From: an uncultured Bacillota bacterium
GTDB lineage: Bacteria; Bacillota; Dehalobacteriia; UBA4068; UBA4997
Direction: 5' to 3'
NCBI GenBank assembly: GCA_948907985.1
Contig: CAQWMM010000009.1
Span: forward strand, 1-48,936
DNA length: 48,936 bases
In this document: piece after piece, positions 1 to 5,624 of the stretch
Numbering within the stretch: position 1 is the first letter of the stretch
How the letters are laid out: every line of letters starts with the position of its first letter
Notes under the pieces: generated by a model
What the model was told of the DNA's origin: nothing
Seen by the model: only the letters and a program-made list of their open reading frames with translations
The model's database searches: none
Program-made: the position numbers and the translations under genes

Positions 1-456
1 GAACTGGCGCGGCGCAATGCGGAACTGAAAGCTCGGGCGGCGGCTGTCCAAAGGCCGCTGGCAGAGGATGAGTGTGTTTTGGCGGCGGATACGGTGGTAG
101 CGCTGGCGGACAAGATTTTTGGCAAACCAGCCGACGCGGCGGAGGCCCGCCGAATGCTGGCCGCTTTATCAGGCCGGGAACACAGCGTTTTCAGCGGCGT
201 GGCGGTTTGGTATCAGGGGCGGCTGCAAAGCGGCGCGGCGGAAAGCCGGGTTGCCTTTCGGGCAATATTGCCGGAAGAAATTGCCGAATATGTGGCGGGC
301 GGCGAGCCGTTGGATAAGGCCGGGGCTTATGCGGTGCAGGGCGGCGCCGCTAAATTTGTGGCGAATATTGTCGGGGATTTCGATAATATTGTCGGTTTGC
401 CGCTTAGTTTGGCGGCTGAATTGTTGCCGGATGGTGTTTTGACTGAAAAAAAATAA
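1..456 (+). CDS. maf: Maf-family nucleotide pyrophosphatase, 5' end outside window
   Basis: Only the C-terminal part (151 codons) is present; the frame is open from base 1. Maf proteins hydrolyse non-canonical or modified nucleoside triphosphates (dTTP/UTP or m5UTP-type substrates) to monophosphates in the cytoplasm and were first linked to septum formation. The segment AADTVVAL carries the conserved DTVV catalytic region; further on come EARRMLAALSGREHSVFSGV and the C-terminal GAYAVQGGAAKFV...GDFDNIVGLPL, both hallmark Maf blocks. The gene stands directly upstream of mreB, the usual Bacillota maf-(radC)-mreBCD arrangement, but radC is absent between them. Stop TAA at 454-456. Confidence 0.93.
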   Translation, partial: ELARRNAELKARAAAVQRPLAEDECVLAADTVVALADKIFGKPADAAEARRMLAALSGREHSVFSGVAVWYQGRLQSGAAESRVAFRAILPEEIAEYVAGGEPLDKAGAYAVQGGAAKFVANIVGDFDNIVGLPLSLAAELLPDGVLTEKK

Positions 457-594
457 AATATTAGGAAAAAAATTAGATAAAATTCTAAAAAGCTGTTGTA
501 TTAAAGGGGTAAAATATAATATAATAATAAATAATACGTTTGATAGAGGACATTGTTGTTTTATAGCGCTCATTGGGAAAGGAGCCAAGAAACC

Positions 595-1602
595 TTGTTT
601 AATATAGATATTGGTATTGATTTGGGAACTGCCAATACGCTGGTCTATGTGAAGGGCCGCGATGTGATTACGACTGAACCGTCTGTGGTGGCGATTGATA
701 ATAATACAAAGAAAATTTTGGCTGTTGGTAACGATGCAAAAAAAATGCTGGGACGCACGCCCGGCAACATTAAGGCAATCAGACCGGTTAAGGACGGCGT
801 GATTGCCGATTTTGACACGACTCAAAGTATGTTGAAGTATTTTATTGATAAGGCGATTAAAAATCGCTCTATTTTCTCGCGGCCGCGTATTGTAATCTGC
901 GTGCCTTCCGGCGTTACGACAGTTGAGGAACGCGCTATTCGCGAGGCGGCGCTTAATGCCGGCGCCAAGGAGGCCTATCTGATTGAGGAGCCGATGGCGG
1001 CGGCGATTGGCGCGGGGCTGCCGGTTATGGAGCCGGTGGGCAATATGATTGTGGATATTGGCGGCGGCACTACCGAGGTTGGCCTGATCTCTCTGGGCGG
1101 CCTGGTTACGGTTCATTCGGTTAGGGTGGCCGGCGATAAAATGGACGAGGCGATTGTTAACTATATCAAAAAGAATTTTAATCTGGCGATTGGCGAGCGC
1201 ACCGCCGAAGAAATTAAAATTCAGATCGGTTCCGCTTATCTGGAGCGGGAGGAGATGGGCGAAACCTATTCGGTGCGCGGCCGGGACCTGATGACGGGCC
1301 TGCCCAAAACTGTTACCATTACCACCGACCAGATTAATCAGGCGTTGGCCGAGCCGGTGGCGGCGATTATTGACGCGATCAAGATTTGTCTGGAAAAATC
1401 CCCGCCGGAGCTGGCGGCGGATATTATGGACCGCGGTATTGTGATGGCTGGCGGCGGATCGCTGCTGCGCGGGCTGCCCAAGCTGGTTTCTATGGAAACC
1501 CATATTATGGTGCATTTATCCGACCAGGCGCTGAACGCGGTGGTGTTGGGTACCAGCAAGGTGTTGGAAAATATTCACATTCTGGATAATGGGCGCAAAT
1601 AA
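595..1602 (+). CDS. mreB: Rod shape-determining actin-like protein MreB
   Basis: Bacterial actin homologue that polymerises under the membrane and guides lateral peptidoglycan synthesis. I place the start at TTG 595, preceded by GGGAAAGGAG at 575-584 with good spacing; this gives 335 aa beginning MFNIDIGIDLGTANT. An upstream in-frame TTG at 553 has no such site. Visible motifs: phosphate-1 loop DLGTANT (residues 9-15), EEPMAAAIGAGLPV (about 131-144), phosphate-2 DIGGGTTEV (154-162) and the adenosine motif MAGGGSLLRGL near the C terminus. Length is normal for MreB. It heads an mreBCD cluster; the 140 nt upstream are very AT-rich, with several TATAAT-like hexamers but no clear -35. Confidence 0.97.
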   Translation: MFNIDIGIDLGTANTLVYVKGRDVITTEPSVVAIDNNTKKILAVGNDAKKMLGRTPGNIKAIRPVKDGVIADFDTTQSMLKYFIDKAIKNRSIFSRPRIVICVPSGVTTVEERAIREAALNAGAKEAYLIEEPMAAAIGAGLPVMEPVGNMIVDIGGGTTEVGLISLGGLVTVHSVRVAGDKMDEAIVNYIKKNFNLAIGERTAEEIKIQIGSAYLEREEMGETYSVRGRDLMTGLPKTVTITTDQINQALAEPVAAIIDAIKICLEKSPPELAADIMDRGIVMAGGGSLLRGLPKLVSMETHIMVHLSDQALNAVVLGTSKVLENIHILDNGRK

Positions 1603-1643
1603 TTTGAACTGGAGGTTTTTATTGAGTTTGGAGGGTGTAGTTT

Positions 1644-2471
1644 TTGACTCCTAATAGAAAAAAAGGCCTGATTGCCGGCATTGTTTTGGTGCTGGTGGTG
1701 CTGGTGCTGTATATTGCCAGCCAAACCTCCACCGAGCGGGAAAATATCTCTAAGCCGGAGGCCATTTTGCGGGATATATTGGCGCCCATGCAGAACGGCG
1801 CAAGAGTGATAGCGGAGAATATAGGCAACTGGGGAGCCTATCTGGAGGGTTTGGACAACCTGCGCGCGGAAAACGAGGAGCTGCGTAAAGAATTAAGCGC
1901 CCTGCGTTTGCAGCTGGTGCAAATTGACGAATATAAATTGGAAAACGAGCGTTTAAATAAGCTGTTGAACGCGGTGGACGACTACAGCCAAAAGTTTGAT
2001 TATCATACCACCACCGTAATCAGCCGCGAGCCAAGCACCTGGTATAAGACGCTCCGCATTAACGGTGGTTCGGCAGACGGCTTTAAGTCGGGTATGCCGG
2101 TGGTTTGCGCCGAGGGCCTGGTGGGCAGAATCAACAACACCTCCGAGCATGAATCAGAGGTTCTGTTGGTTACGGCCAGAGAGGGCGCGGTTAGCGCGAT
2201 GGTACAAAATACCCGCACTATTGGCGTGGTGGAGGGCGATACGGAAACTGCTAACCTGCGGATGATCCATGTTCCCTATGATGCGGAAATTGAAAACTAT
2301 CAGCAGGTGATAACCTCCGGATATGGCGGCATTTATCCGCAGGGTTTGTTGGTGGGCTACATCAACAATATTGATTTGCAGAGCGACGGTTTGATGTTGA
2401 ATATCGACGTGCGTTCTTATGTGGATTTTTATCATCTGGAAGAAGTTATGGTGTTGGTTCCCCAGAACTAA
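1644..2471 (+). CDS. mreC: Rod shape-determining protein MreC
   Basis: Membrane-anchored periplasmic/extracytoplasmic scaffold of the elongasome that links MreB and MreD to the cell-wall synthases. TTG start at 1644 with GGAGGG at 1630-1635; 275 aa. A short basic N terminus (TPNRKKG) is followed by one membrane segment (about residues 8-26), a coiled coil rich in Leu/Glu (about 65-115) and the paired beta domains, including SGMPVVCAEGLVGRI and VITSGYGGIYPQGLLVGYI, which are typical MreC blocks. It follows mreB by 41 nt and precedes mreD by 33 nt, so the three are probably one transcript. Confidence 0.95.
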   Translation: MTPNRKKGLIAGIVLVLVVLVLYIASQTSTERENISKPEAILRDILAPMQNGARVIAENIGNWGAYLEGLDNLRAENEELRKELSALRLQLVQIDEYKLENERLNKLLNAVDDYSQKFDYHTTTVISREPSTWYKTLRINGGSADGFKSGMPVVCAEGLVGRINNTSEHESEVLLVTAREGAVSAMVQNTRTIGVVEGDTETANLRMIHVPYDAEIENYQQVITSGYGGIYPQGLLVGYINNIDLQSDGLMLNIDVRSYVDFYHLEEVMVLVPQN

Positions 2472-2504
2472 AGCCGGGGAGAACCTGCTTTAAGGAGGGC
2501 GTTT

Positions 2505-3023
2505 ATGCTTAATTGGCGGCGCTATCTGGTGTTGGCCGTTTTGTATCTGGCAGCTTTTTTGCTGCAATATGGGGTGTTGAGCAATTTAGGCTGGGGGGTG
2601 TTCTGCCCGCAGCTTTTATTGTTTTTCCCGGTTTTTGCCGGAGTTTTGCGGGGCAGCCTGTCGGGGCTGGCGCACGGGCTTTTTTGTGGCCTGTTGCAGG
2701 ATTTGATTATTGGCCGCTTTGTGGGGCTAAACTTTTTGGTTTGGGGGCTTACGGGTTTTCTTTGCGGTCTTTTTACCAAGGGGTTGTTTAAGGAAAACTA
2801 TTTTATTGCGCTGCTTTCCGTTTTTGTGGTACACGCGGCTAATTGTCTGCTTTATGCTTTGTTGGCGGGGATACTTTCCGGCGCGTTTTTCTCGATGACT
2901 TACATCAGCAAGATTATTTTGGGCGGGGCGTTGGTCAACTGCTTTTTAGCGCCGGTGATTTATGTGCCGGTGTATCGCTCGCTGTTGTATGGCTGGCTTA
3001 GGCCCCTGACTAAAAAAACCTGA
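2505..3023 (+). CDS. mreD: Rod shape-determining membrane protein MreD
   Basis: Small polytopic membrane protein of the elongasome. ATG 2505 is preceded by AAGGAGGG at 2492-2499; 172 aa. Nearly the whole chain is hydrophobic with five or six membrane segments (for example YLVLAVLYLAAFLLQYGVL and IALLSVFVVHAANCLLYALL), and it ends in a short basic tail (RPLTKKT). There is an MreD-like GLLQDLIIGRFVGLNFLVW segment (DxxxGxxxGLN). The gene ends the mre cluster; a strong terminator follows at 3052. Confidence 0.92.
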   Translation: MLNWRRYLVLAVLYLAAFLLQYGVLSNLGWGVFCPQLLLFFPVFAGVLRGSLSGLAHGLFCGLLQDLIIGRFVGLNFLVWGLTGFLCGLFTKGLFKENYFIALLSVFVVHAANCLLYALLAGILSGAFFSMTYISKIILGGALVNCFLAPVIYVPVYRSLLYGWLRPLTKKT

Positions 3024-3051
3024 TACATAACAATAAAGTATTTTAGTTTTG

Positions 3052-3086
3052 AACAGGCGTTTCTGCTGAATGAAACGTCTGTTTTT
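3052..3086 (+). terminator. Rho-independent terminator after mreBCD
   Basis: Stem AACAGGCGTTTC (3052-3063) pairs with GAAACGTCTGTT (3072-3083) through 12 pairs including one G-U, with an 8-nt loop and a T run continuing to 3086. It closes the mreBCD transcript. The dispersed element at 3089 begins immediately after the T tract. Confidence 0.85.
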
Positions 3087-3088
3087 GT

Positions 3089-3192
3089 GTGAACACTTAG
3101 CGACTGGCAAGGTCCAGCTTTGCTGGAACGCAGACAGAGCTTAGTGTGAACCATTTCAAACAGTTGCGCCATTTAGGATAGCGACTGTTTGA
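3089..3192 (+). repeat. Dispersed structured repeat, copy A
   Basis: Module GTGAACACTTAGCGACTGGCAAG (in part, from 3089) through GACAGAGCTTAGTG (3133-3146) recurs at 15280-15327 with a different short insert between the two conserved blocks. Here the insert is the hairpin GTCCAGC-ttt-GCTGGAAC. CACTTAGC and GCTTAGTG at the two ends are near-complementary. After another GTGAAC comes a second hairpin, stem TCAAACAGTTGC (3156-3167) with GCGACTGTTTGA (3181-3192). No coding capacity is apparent. It lies directly behind a terminator T tract, as copy B does. Confidence 0.6.
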
Positions 3193-3284
3193 TTGTGTGA
3201 ACGTGTTATTAAAATTATAACGATATGATGCGTTTTTGCACGATATTATTTTAGTTTTTTTGTAAAATATAAGTAGGAGGTGTT

Positions 3285-3362
3285 ATGTGTAATTATGTGG
3301 TCGGTGACTGGCAAATGCACAAACTTTCATTATATAATAATCTCCTTAATCCATTTTTATAA
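3285..3362 (+). CDS. Possible 25-aa peptide, unrecognised
   Basis: ATG 3285 follows TAGGAGGTGTT, a strong Shine-Dalgarno but with only 4 nt between AGGAGG and the ATG. The peptide would begin MCNYVVGDWQMHKL and end at TAA 3360-3362. I recognise no family, see no signal or membrane segment, and see no terminator directly after it. It may be chance; the ribosome binding site is the only support. Confidence 0.2.
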   Translation: MCNYVVGDWQMHKLSLYNNLLNPFL

Positions 3363-3380
3363 AGATAAATGGTCATATGA

Positions 3381-3415
3381 GGATTATATCCCCTTAATTA
3401 TAGGTGTTATAATCC
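3381..3415 (+). promoter_or_regulatory. Inverted repeat over the promoter of the small HTH gene
   Basis: GGATTATA (3381-3388) and TATAATCC (3408-3415) form a perfect 8-bp inverted repeat. The right arm contains TATAAT at 3408-3413 preceded by TGT, an extended -10, so the repeat overlaps a likely promoter 40 nt upstream of the HTH gene at 3456. An autoregulatory operator is the simple inference; there is no clear -35. Confidence 0.4.
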
Positions 3416-3455
3416 CCATAATATTGATTGTCAATAGAGATTGGGGGGATACATC

Positions 3456-3674
3456 ATGATAGTTTTTGATAAATTATGGGTTACAATGAATGAAAACAAT
3501 GTGTCGACATATTGGTTAAGAGAAAAATGTGGTATTGACAGCAAAGCTATTCGCAGGCTTAAAGCCAATGATAATGTGGAAACCAAAACTTTGAATAAAA
3601 TTTGTATAGCGTTAAATTGTAAGTTATCTGATATTGCTGAATATGTTCCCGATAAAGAAGATTTCATAAAATAA
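3456..3674 (+). CDS. Small Cro/C1-type HTH regulator
   Basis: 72-aa single-domain DNA-binding protein. ATG 3456 has a GGGGGG-rich ribosome binding site at 3443-3448; the in-frame TTG at 3441 is part of that site. The layout follows the small XRE class found throughout Bacillota: FDKLWVTMNENNVSTYWLREKCGIDSKAIRRLKAN, with the helix-turn-helix at about residues 18-40, then TLNKICIALNCKLSDIAEY, the usual end of the domain. Base composition is more AT-rich than the flanking housekeeping genes, consistent with an accessory gene. A hairpin terminator follows at once. The target is unknown, perhaps its own promoter at 3381-3415. Confidence 0.8.
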   Translation: MIVFDKLWVTMNENNVSTYWLREKCGIDSKAIRRLKANDNVETKTLNKICIALNCKLSDIAEYVPDKEDFIK

Positions 3675-3676
3675 AT

Positions 3677-3712
3677 CTGACCGCCAAAAGCAATGGCCGG
3701 TCAGTTTTTTTT
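3677..3712 (+). terminator. Terminator hairpin, member 1 of a three-copy family
   Basis: CTGACCGCC (3677-3685) pairs with GGCCGGTCAG (3695-3704) around the loop AAAAGCAAT and is followed by eight Ts. The same stem and loop sequence recurs at 4100-4135 and 4501-4536. Confidence 0.8.
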
Positions 3713-3867
3713 CTTAGAATTTGCTGACCGATATGGCGAGAGGCAAATAAAGATGCAATAAACTGAATATATTATAACAAAATATTTTTATTATGTCTAC
3801 TATCGCAGACTATATTCTTCGCTTTTTCTCATAAAATATTTATGTAGAAATTTTGCGAGGTGATATA

Positions 3868-4107
3868 GTGTTATTTGATAACAAGATAGTTGCTCAAGCC
3901 TTGCGCAAAATAAGAGATTCAAGAGGGTTATCACAGGAGGTGTTGAGCGGGCTTGCCGGTTTAGCGCGTACACATCTTACTATGATTGAAAATGGTAAAA
4001 AGCAGCCAAACTTTGAAACTATTTGGAGAATTGCATTAGCGTTAGATATGCGGCCAAGTGAGTTGGTTGCTTATATTGAAAATGAAATTGAGAATAATAA
4101 AAGCTGA
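3868..4107 (+). CDS. Small XRE-family HTH regulator
   Basis: 79 aa from GTG 3868, which sits 5 nt after GAGGTG (3857-3862); an in-frame TTG at 3853 lies upstream of that site and is less likely. The domain is a standard Cro/C1 fold: VAQALRKIRDSRGLSQEVLS, then GLARTHLTMIENGKKQPN (recognition helix and the ENGKKxP signature) and TIWRIALALDMRPSELV. It is a lone DNA-binding domain with a charged tail (IENEIENNKS). It is the second regulator gene in the AT-rich island, 193 nt after the first; its 3' end overlaps a hairpin related to the one behind the first gene. The target is unknown. Confidence 0.85.
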   Translation: MLFDNKIVAQALRKIRDSRGLSQEVLSGLAGLARTHLTMIENGKKQPNFETIWRIALALDMRPSELVAYIENEIENNKS

Positions 4108-4135
4108 CCGTCCAAAGCAATGACAGGCCAGCTTT
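4100..4135 (+). terminator. Terminator-like hairpin, member 2 of the family
   Basis: AAAGCTGACCGTC (4100-4112) pairs with GACAGGCCAGCTTT (4122-4135), with a mismatch or bulge. The loop CAAAGCAAT matches the loop of the hairpins at 3677 and 4501. The stem overlaps the stop codon of the XRE gene. The trailing T tract is weak (TTTATTAATT). Confidence 0.65.
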
Positions 4136-4166
4136 ATTAATTAGGTAAAAATCAGGTCAGAGGGTA

Positions 4167-4195
4167 TTGACAGAGAACTTTGTGGGTGTTATAAT
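4167..4195 (+). promoter_or_regulatory. Consensus promoter of the antisense RNA
   Basis: TTGACA (4167-4172), 17 nt, TATAAT (4190-4195): a perfect sigma-A consensus with no open reading frame behind it. It points at the small RNA that ends at the 4247-4277 hairpin. So strong a promoter on a non-coding transcript fits an RNA antitoxin that must be in excess. Confidence 0.85.
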
Positions 4196-4201
4196 AGGAC
4201 T

Positions 4202-4280
4202 TGGAAAAAACAGAGAAGTTGCATTTTCTCACAAAAAATGTAAAACGAAAACCCCCAGGTTGCGTCTGGGGGTTTTCTAT
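4202..4280 (+). ncRNA. Putative antisense RNA antitoxin of a type I TA pair
   Basis: Predicted transcript of about 79 nt, from roughly 7 nt after the TATAAT at 4190 to the terminator at 4247-4277. Its 5' part, 4209-4232, is a near copy of 4392-4415, which is the complement of the toxin mRNA around its start codon: 21 of 24 bases are identical. The three differences (A to G at 4215 and 4218, C to T at 4229) are exactly those that turn Watson-Crick pairs into G-U pairs, so the RNA can pair with all 24 mRNA bases, covering the AUG and codons 2-5. Its 3' hairpin is complementary to the 3' end of the toxin mRNA because both RNAs use the same terminator. This matches the known par (fst/RNA II) architecture of pAD1; the role is inferred. 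Confidence 0.72.
4247..4277. terminator. Bidirectional terminator shared by toxin mRNA and antisense RNA
   Basis: GAAAACCCCCAG (4247-4258) and CTGGGGGTTTTC (4266-4277) form a perfect 12-bp stem with a 7-nt loop. T-rich tracts exist on both sides: TTTTCTATTT on the plus strand, TTTTCGTTTT on the minus strand. It ends the antisense RNA from the left and the toxin mRNA from the right. Confidence 0.88.
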
Positions 4281-4317
4281 TTCGCTTGTACATAGGTGCG
4301 GCTTAGACCTAGGTTAA

Positions 4318-4407
4318 CTATCGCCGTCTACTATCTAACCATTTACAAATATAATAGGAGATTATATTTGCCATAATAGCAGTGGCTATGGAACAGAAAA
4401 ATTGCAT
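4318..4407 (-). CDS. Putative type I toxin, 29-aa membrane peptide
   Basis: ATG at 4407 (minus strand) stands 7 nt after AGGAGG inside AAAGGAGGTG (plus 4413-4422), an ideal Shine-Dalgarno. The 29-aa product opens MQFFCSIATAIMA, continues with a hydrophobic stretch (about residues 3-21) and ends YYICKWLDSRRR: one membrane helix followed by a charged tail, the usual build of Fst/Ldr/TxpA-type toxins. I recall short Bacillota peptides with a similar YYICKWLD ending, but cannot verify that here. The 5' leader can fold CGCCUC (plus 4434-4429) onto GAGGUG (plus 4418-4413), hiding the Shine-Dalgarno, as in known type I toxin mRNAs. The predicted mRNA runs from about 4440 to the terminator at 4247. 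It would damage membranes when unpaired; this role is inferred. Confidence 0.72.
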   Translation of the reverse strand: MQFFCSIATAIMANIISYYICKWLDSRRR

Positions 4408-4446
4408 TTTCCCACCTCCTTTCTGCCAGAGGCGCATAGCATATAT

Positions 4447-4455
4447 ATTATAGCA
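4447..4455 (-). promoter_or_regulatory. Extended -10 promoter of the toxin mRNA
   Basis: The minus strand reads TGCTATAAT (plus 4455-4447), a full extended -10. At 17-nt spacing the -35 would be TAGATT, which is weak. It is predicted to start the toxin mRNA near 4440, about 33 nt before the ATG. It is weaker than the antitoxin promoter, as expected for a type I pair. Confidence 0.6.
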
Positions 4456-4500
4456 TAAGGTGAGTGAAAAATCTATAAATTTTGGAAGAAAATGTCAAAA

Positions 4501-4536
4501 AAAGCTGACTGCCAAAAGTAATGGCAGGTCAGCTTT
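4501..4536. repeat. Hairpin, member 3 of the three-copy family
   Basis: AAAGCTGACTGCC (4501-4513), loop AAAAGTAAT, GGCAGGTCAGCTTT (4523-4536). It is homologous to the hairpins at 3677 and 4100 but follows no plus-strand gene. It lies just upstream of the toxin promoter, so copies 2 and 3 bracket the toxin-antitoxin cassette. Confidence 0.7.
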
Positions 4537-4655
4537 ATCGGTTTTTCTCTAAGCAACTTAACCTTAACACATGTCTTTACTATTTGCTACTACTTTCTTT
4601 TGTTACATATCATTGTAACTCCTACATAAATTGAAAATTTTGCCGAAAAAATCTC

Positions 4656-4684
4656 TTGACAACAGACGGTTAGTGTGTTAAACT
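4656..4684 (+). promoter_or_regulatory. Promoter of the rplU-rpmA operon
   Basis: TTGACA (4656-4661), 17 nt, TAAACT (4679-4684). It lies about 165 nt upstream of rplU, leaving room for a structured leader. A 6-bp inverted repeat, GTTACA (4602-4607)/TGTAAC (4614-4619), stands upstream with no assigned role. Confidence 0.75.
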
Positions 4685-4690
4685 TTATAA

Positions 4691-4838
4691 AGTTATATAT
4701 CAAAATGGCTAAACATGGCGTATCATTTTTGGTATGTAGGTAAACCGCACTCATGGCAGGTTGTCTGGCGGCTGACAAAAGGCTGGCTGGGCGAAAGCGC
4801 ATTATGGCCACCTGCTGGGGCGAGTCTTTGGCATAGGA
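4691..4838 (+). ncRNA. Structured 5' leader of rplU (L21 leader-like)
   Basis: About 150 nt of G-rich, non-coding leader between the promoter and the rplU ribosome binding site. GCAGGT (4756-4761) can pair with ACCTGC (4810-4815), enclosing local hairpins such as one with a GCGAAAGC tip near 4791. Bacillota commonly carry an L21 leader in this position, thought to mediate autoregulation by the ribosomal protein. I infer membership from position and shape, not from a model search. A minus-strand open frame over this stretch is ignored. Confidence 0.6.
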
Positions 4839-4848
4839 GGTGTAAAAA

Positions 4849-5160
4849 ATGTACGCAATTATTGAAAACGGCGGCAAGCAGTATCGGGTTAAGCAGGGCG
4901 ACATTCTGAACGTGGAGTTGATTAAAGCCGAGGCCGGCGCTGTTGTGCAGGCGGAAAAGGTACTGGCTGTTGGCGAGGGCGAGGCTTTGCAGGTGGGCAA
5001 TCCCACTGTGACGGGCGCCAGCGTCAGCCTGAAAGTGCTGGAGCATGGCAAGGCTAAAAAGGTTGTGGTCTTCCATTACAAGCCTAAAAAGCACAGCAAA
5101 AAGAAGAATGGACATCGTCAGCCTTTCACTAAAGTACAGGTTGAGGCGATTAATGCCTAA
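4849..5160 (+). CDS. rplU: 50S ribosomal protein L21
   Basis: 103 aa, normal length. ATG 4849 follows AGGAGGTG at 4836-4843. The family signature is evident: MYAIIENGGKQYRVKQGD at the N terminus and the basic KKKNGHRQPFTKVQVEAI at the C terminus. L21 binds 23S rRNA in the large subunit. It is first in the rplU-rpmA operon; the gap to rpmA is 59 nt, too small for the Prp protease gene that most Bacillota carry between the two. Confidence 0.98.
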   Translation: MYAIIENGGKQYRVKQGDILNVELIKAEAGAVVQAEKVLAVGEGEALQVGNPTVTGASVSLKVLEHGKAKKVVVFHYKPKKHSKKKNGHRQPFTKVQVEAINA

Positions 5161-5219
5161 TTTGAGGCTATTTACACAAAAATAATGCAGATTGCAGAAT
5201 ATAAAGGAGGTGGGCTTTC

Positions 5220-5483
5220 ATGGCACACAAGAAAGCAGGCGGCAGTTCTAAAAACGGTCGTGATAGCGAGTCTAAACGGCTTGGCTTAAAGCGCCATGAC
5301 GGTCAGCTGGTAACAGCTGGTTCTATTATCGTGCGTCAGCGCGGTACACATTTCCATCCCGGCGTTAATGTTGGTTTGGGCAAGGATGATACTTTGTTTG
5401 CCAAGGTGGACGGCAAAGTTAAATTTGAGCGTAAAGATAAAACCCGTAAAAAGGTTAGCGTTTATGCAGTGGAAACTGCTTAA
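5220..5483 (+). CDS. rpmA: 50S ribosomal protein L27, short N terminus
   Basis: 87 aa from ATG 5220, with AAGGAGGTGGG at 5204-5214. The protein begins directly MAHKKAGGSSKNGRDS, which is the mature N terminus that reaches towards the peptidyl-transferase centre. Bacillota L27 is normally made with an extension ending in a LQFFA-like cleavage motif that Prp removes; neither extension nor prp is here. The rest (RQRGTHFHPGVNVGLGKDDTLFAKVDG) is canonical. A terminator follows at 5503. Confidence 0.98.
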   Translation: MAHKKAGGSSKNGRDSESKRLGLKRHDGQLVTAGSIIVRQRGTHFHPGVNVGLGKDDTLFAKVDGKVKFERKDKTRKKVSVYAVETA

Positions 5484-5502
5484 AGCGAAGTATGCTTTCT
5501 CT

Positions 5503-5540
5503 AAAACGGCACAGACTATTTCTGTGTCGTTTTAATTTTT
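5503..5540 (+). terminator. Terminator after rpmA
   Basis: AAAACGGCACAGA (5503-5515), loop CTATT, TCTGTGTCGTTTT (5521-5533), followed by a T-rich tract. The stem is 13 pairs with one G-U. It separates the ribosomal operon from obgE. Confidence 0.85.
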
Positions 5541-5553
5541 TTGGAAAAATAAA

Positions 5554-5582
5554 TTGCAGAACTAATATTCATGTGATATAAT
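5554..5582 (+). promoter_or_regulatory. Promoter upstream of obgE
   Basis: TTGCAG (5554-5559), 17 nt, TATAAT (5577-5582). It is the only clear promoter before the obgE-to-pyridoxamine kinase run of genes. Confidence 0.7.
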
Positions 5583-5624
5583 AGTATAGAATAAGTTGAT
5601 TTGAAAAGATTTGGAGTAGCTTGG

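Noticed and set aside
169..1515. 448-codon open frame on the minus strand across maf and mreB
   Set aside because: It is antisense to two certain genes, has a low-complexity His/Asn/Arg-rich composition typical of a shadow frame, and no ribosome binding site.
4590..5051. 153-codon minus-strand frame over the rplU promoter, leader and gene start
   Set aside because: It runs antisense to rplU and its leader; composition (Ser/Thr/Ala-rich) and lack of a start signal mark it as a shadow.
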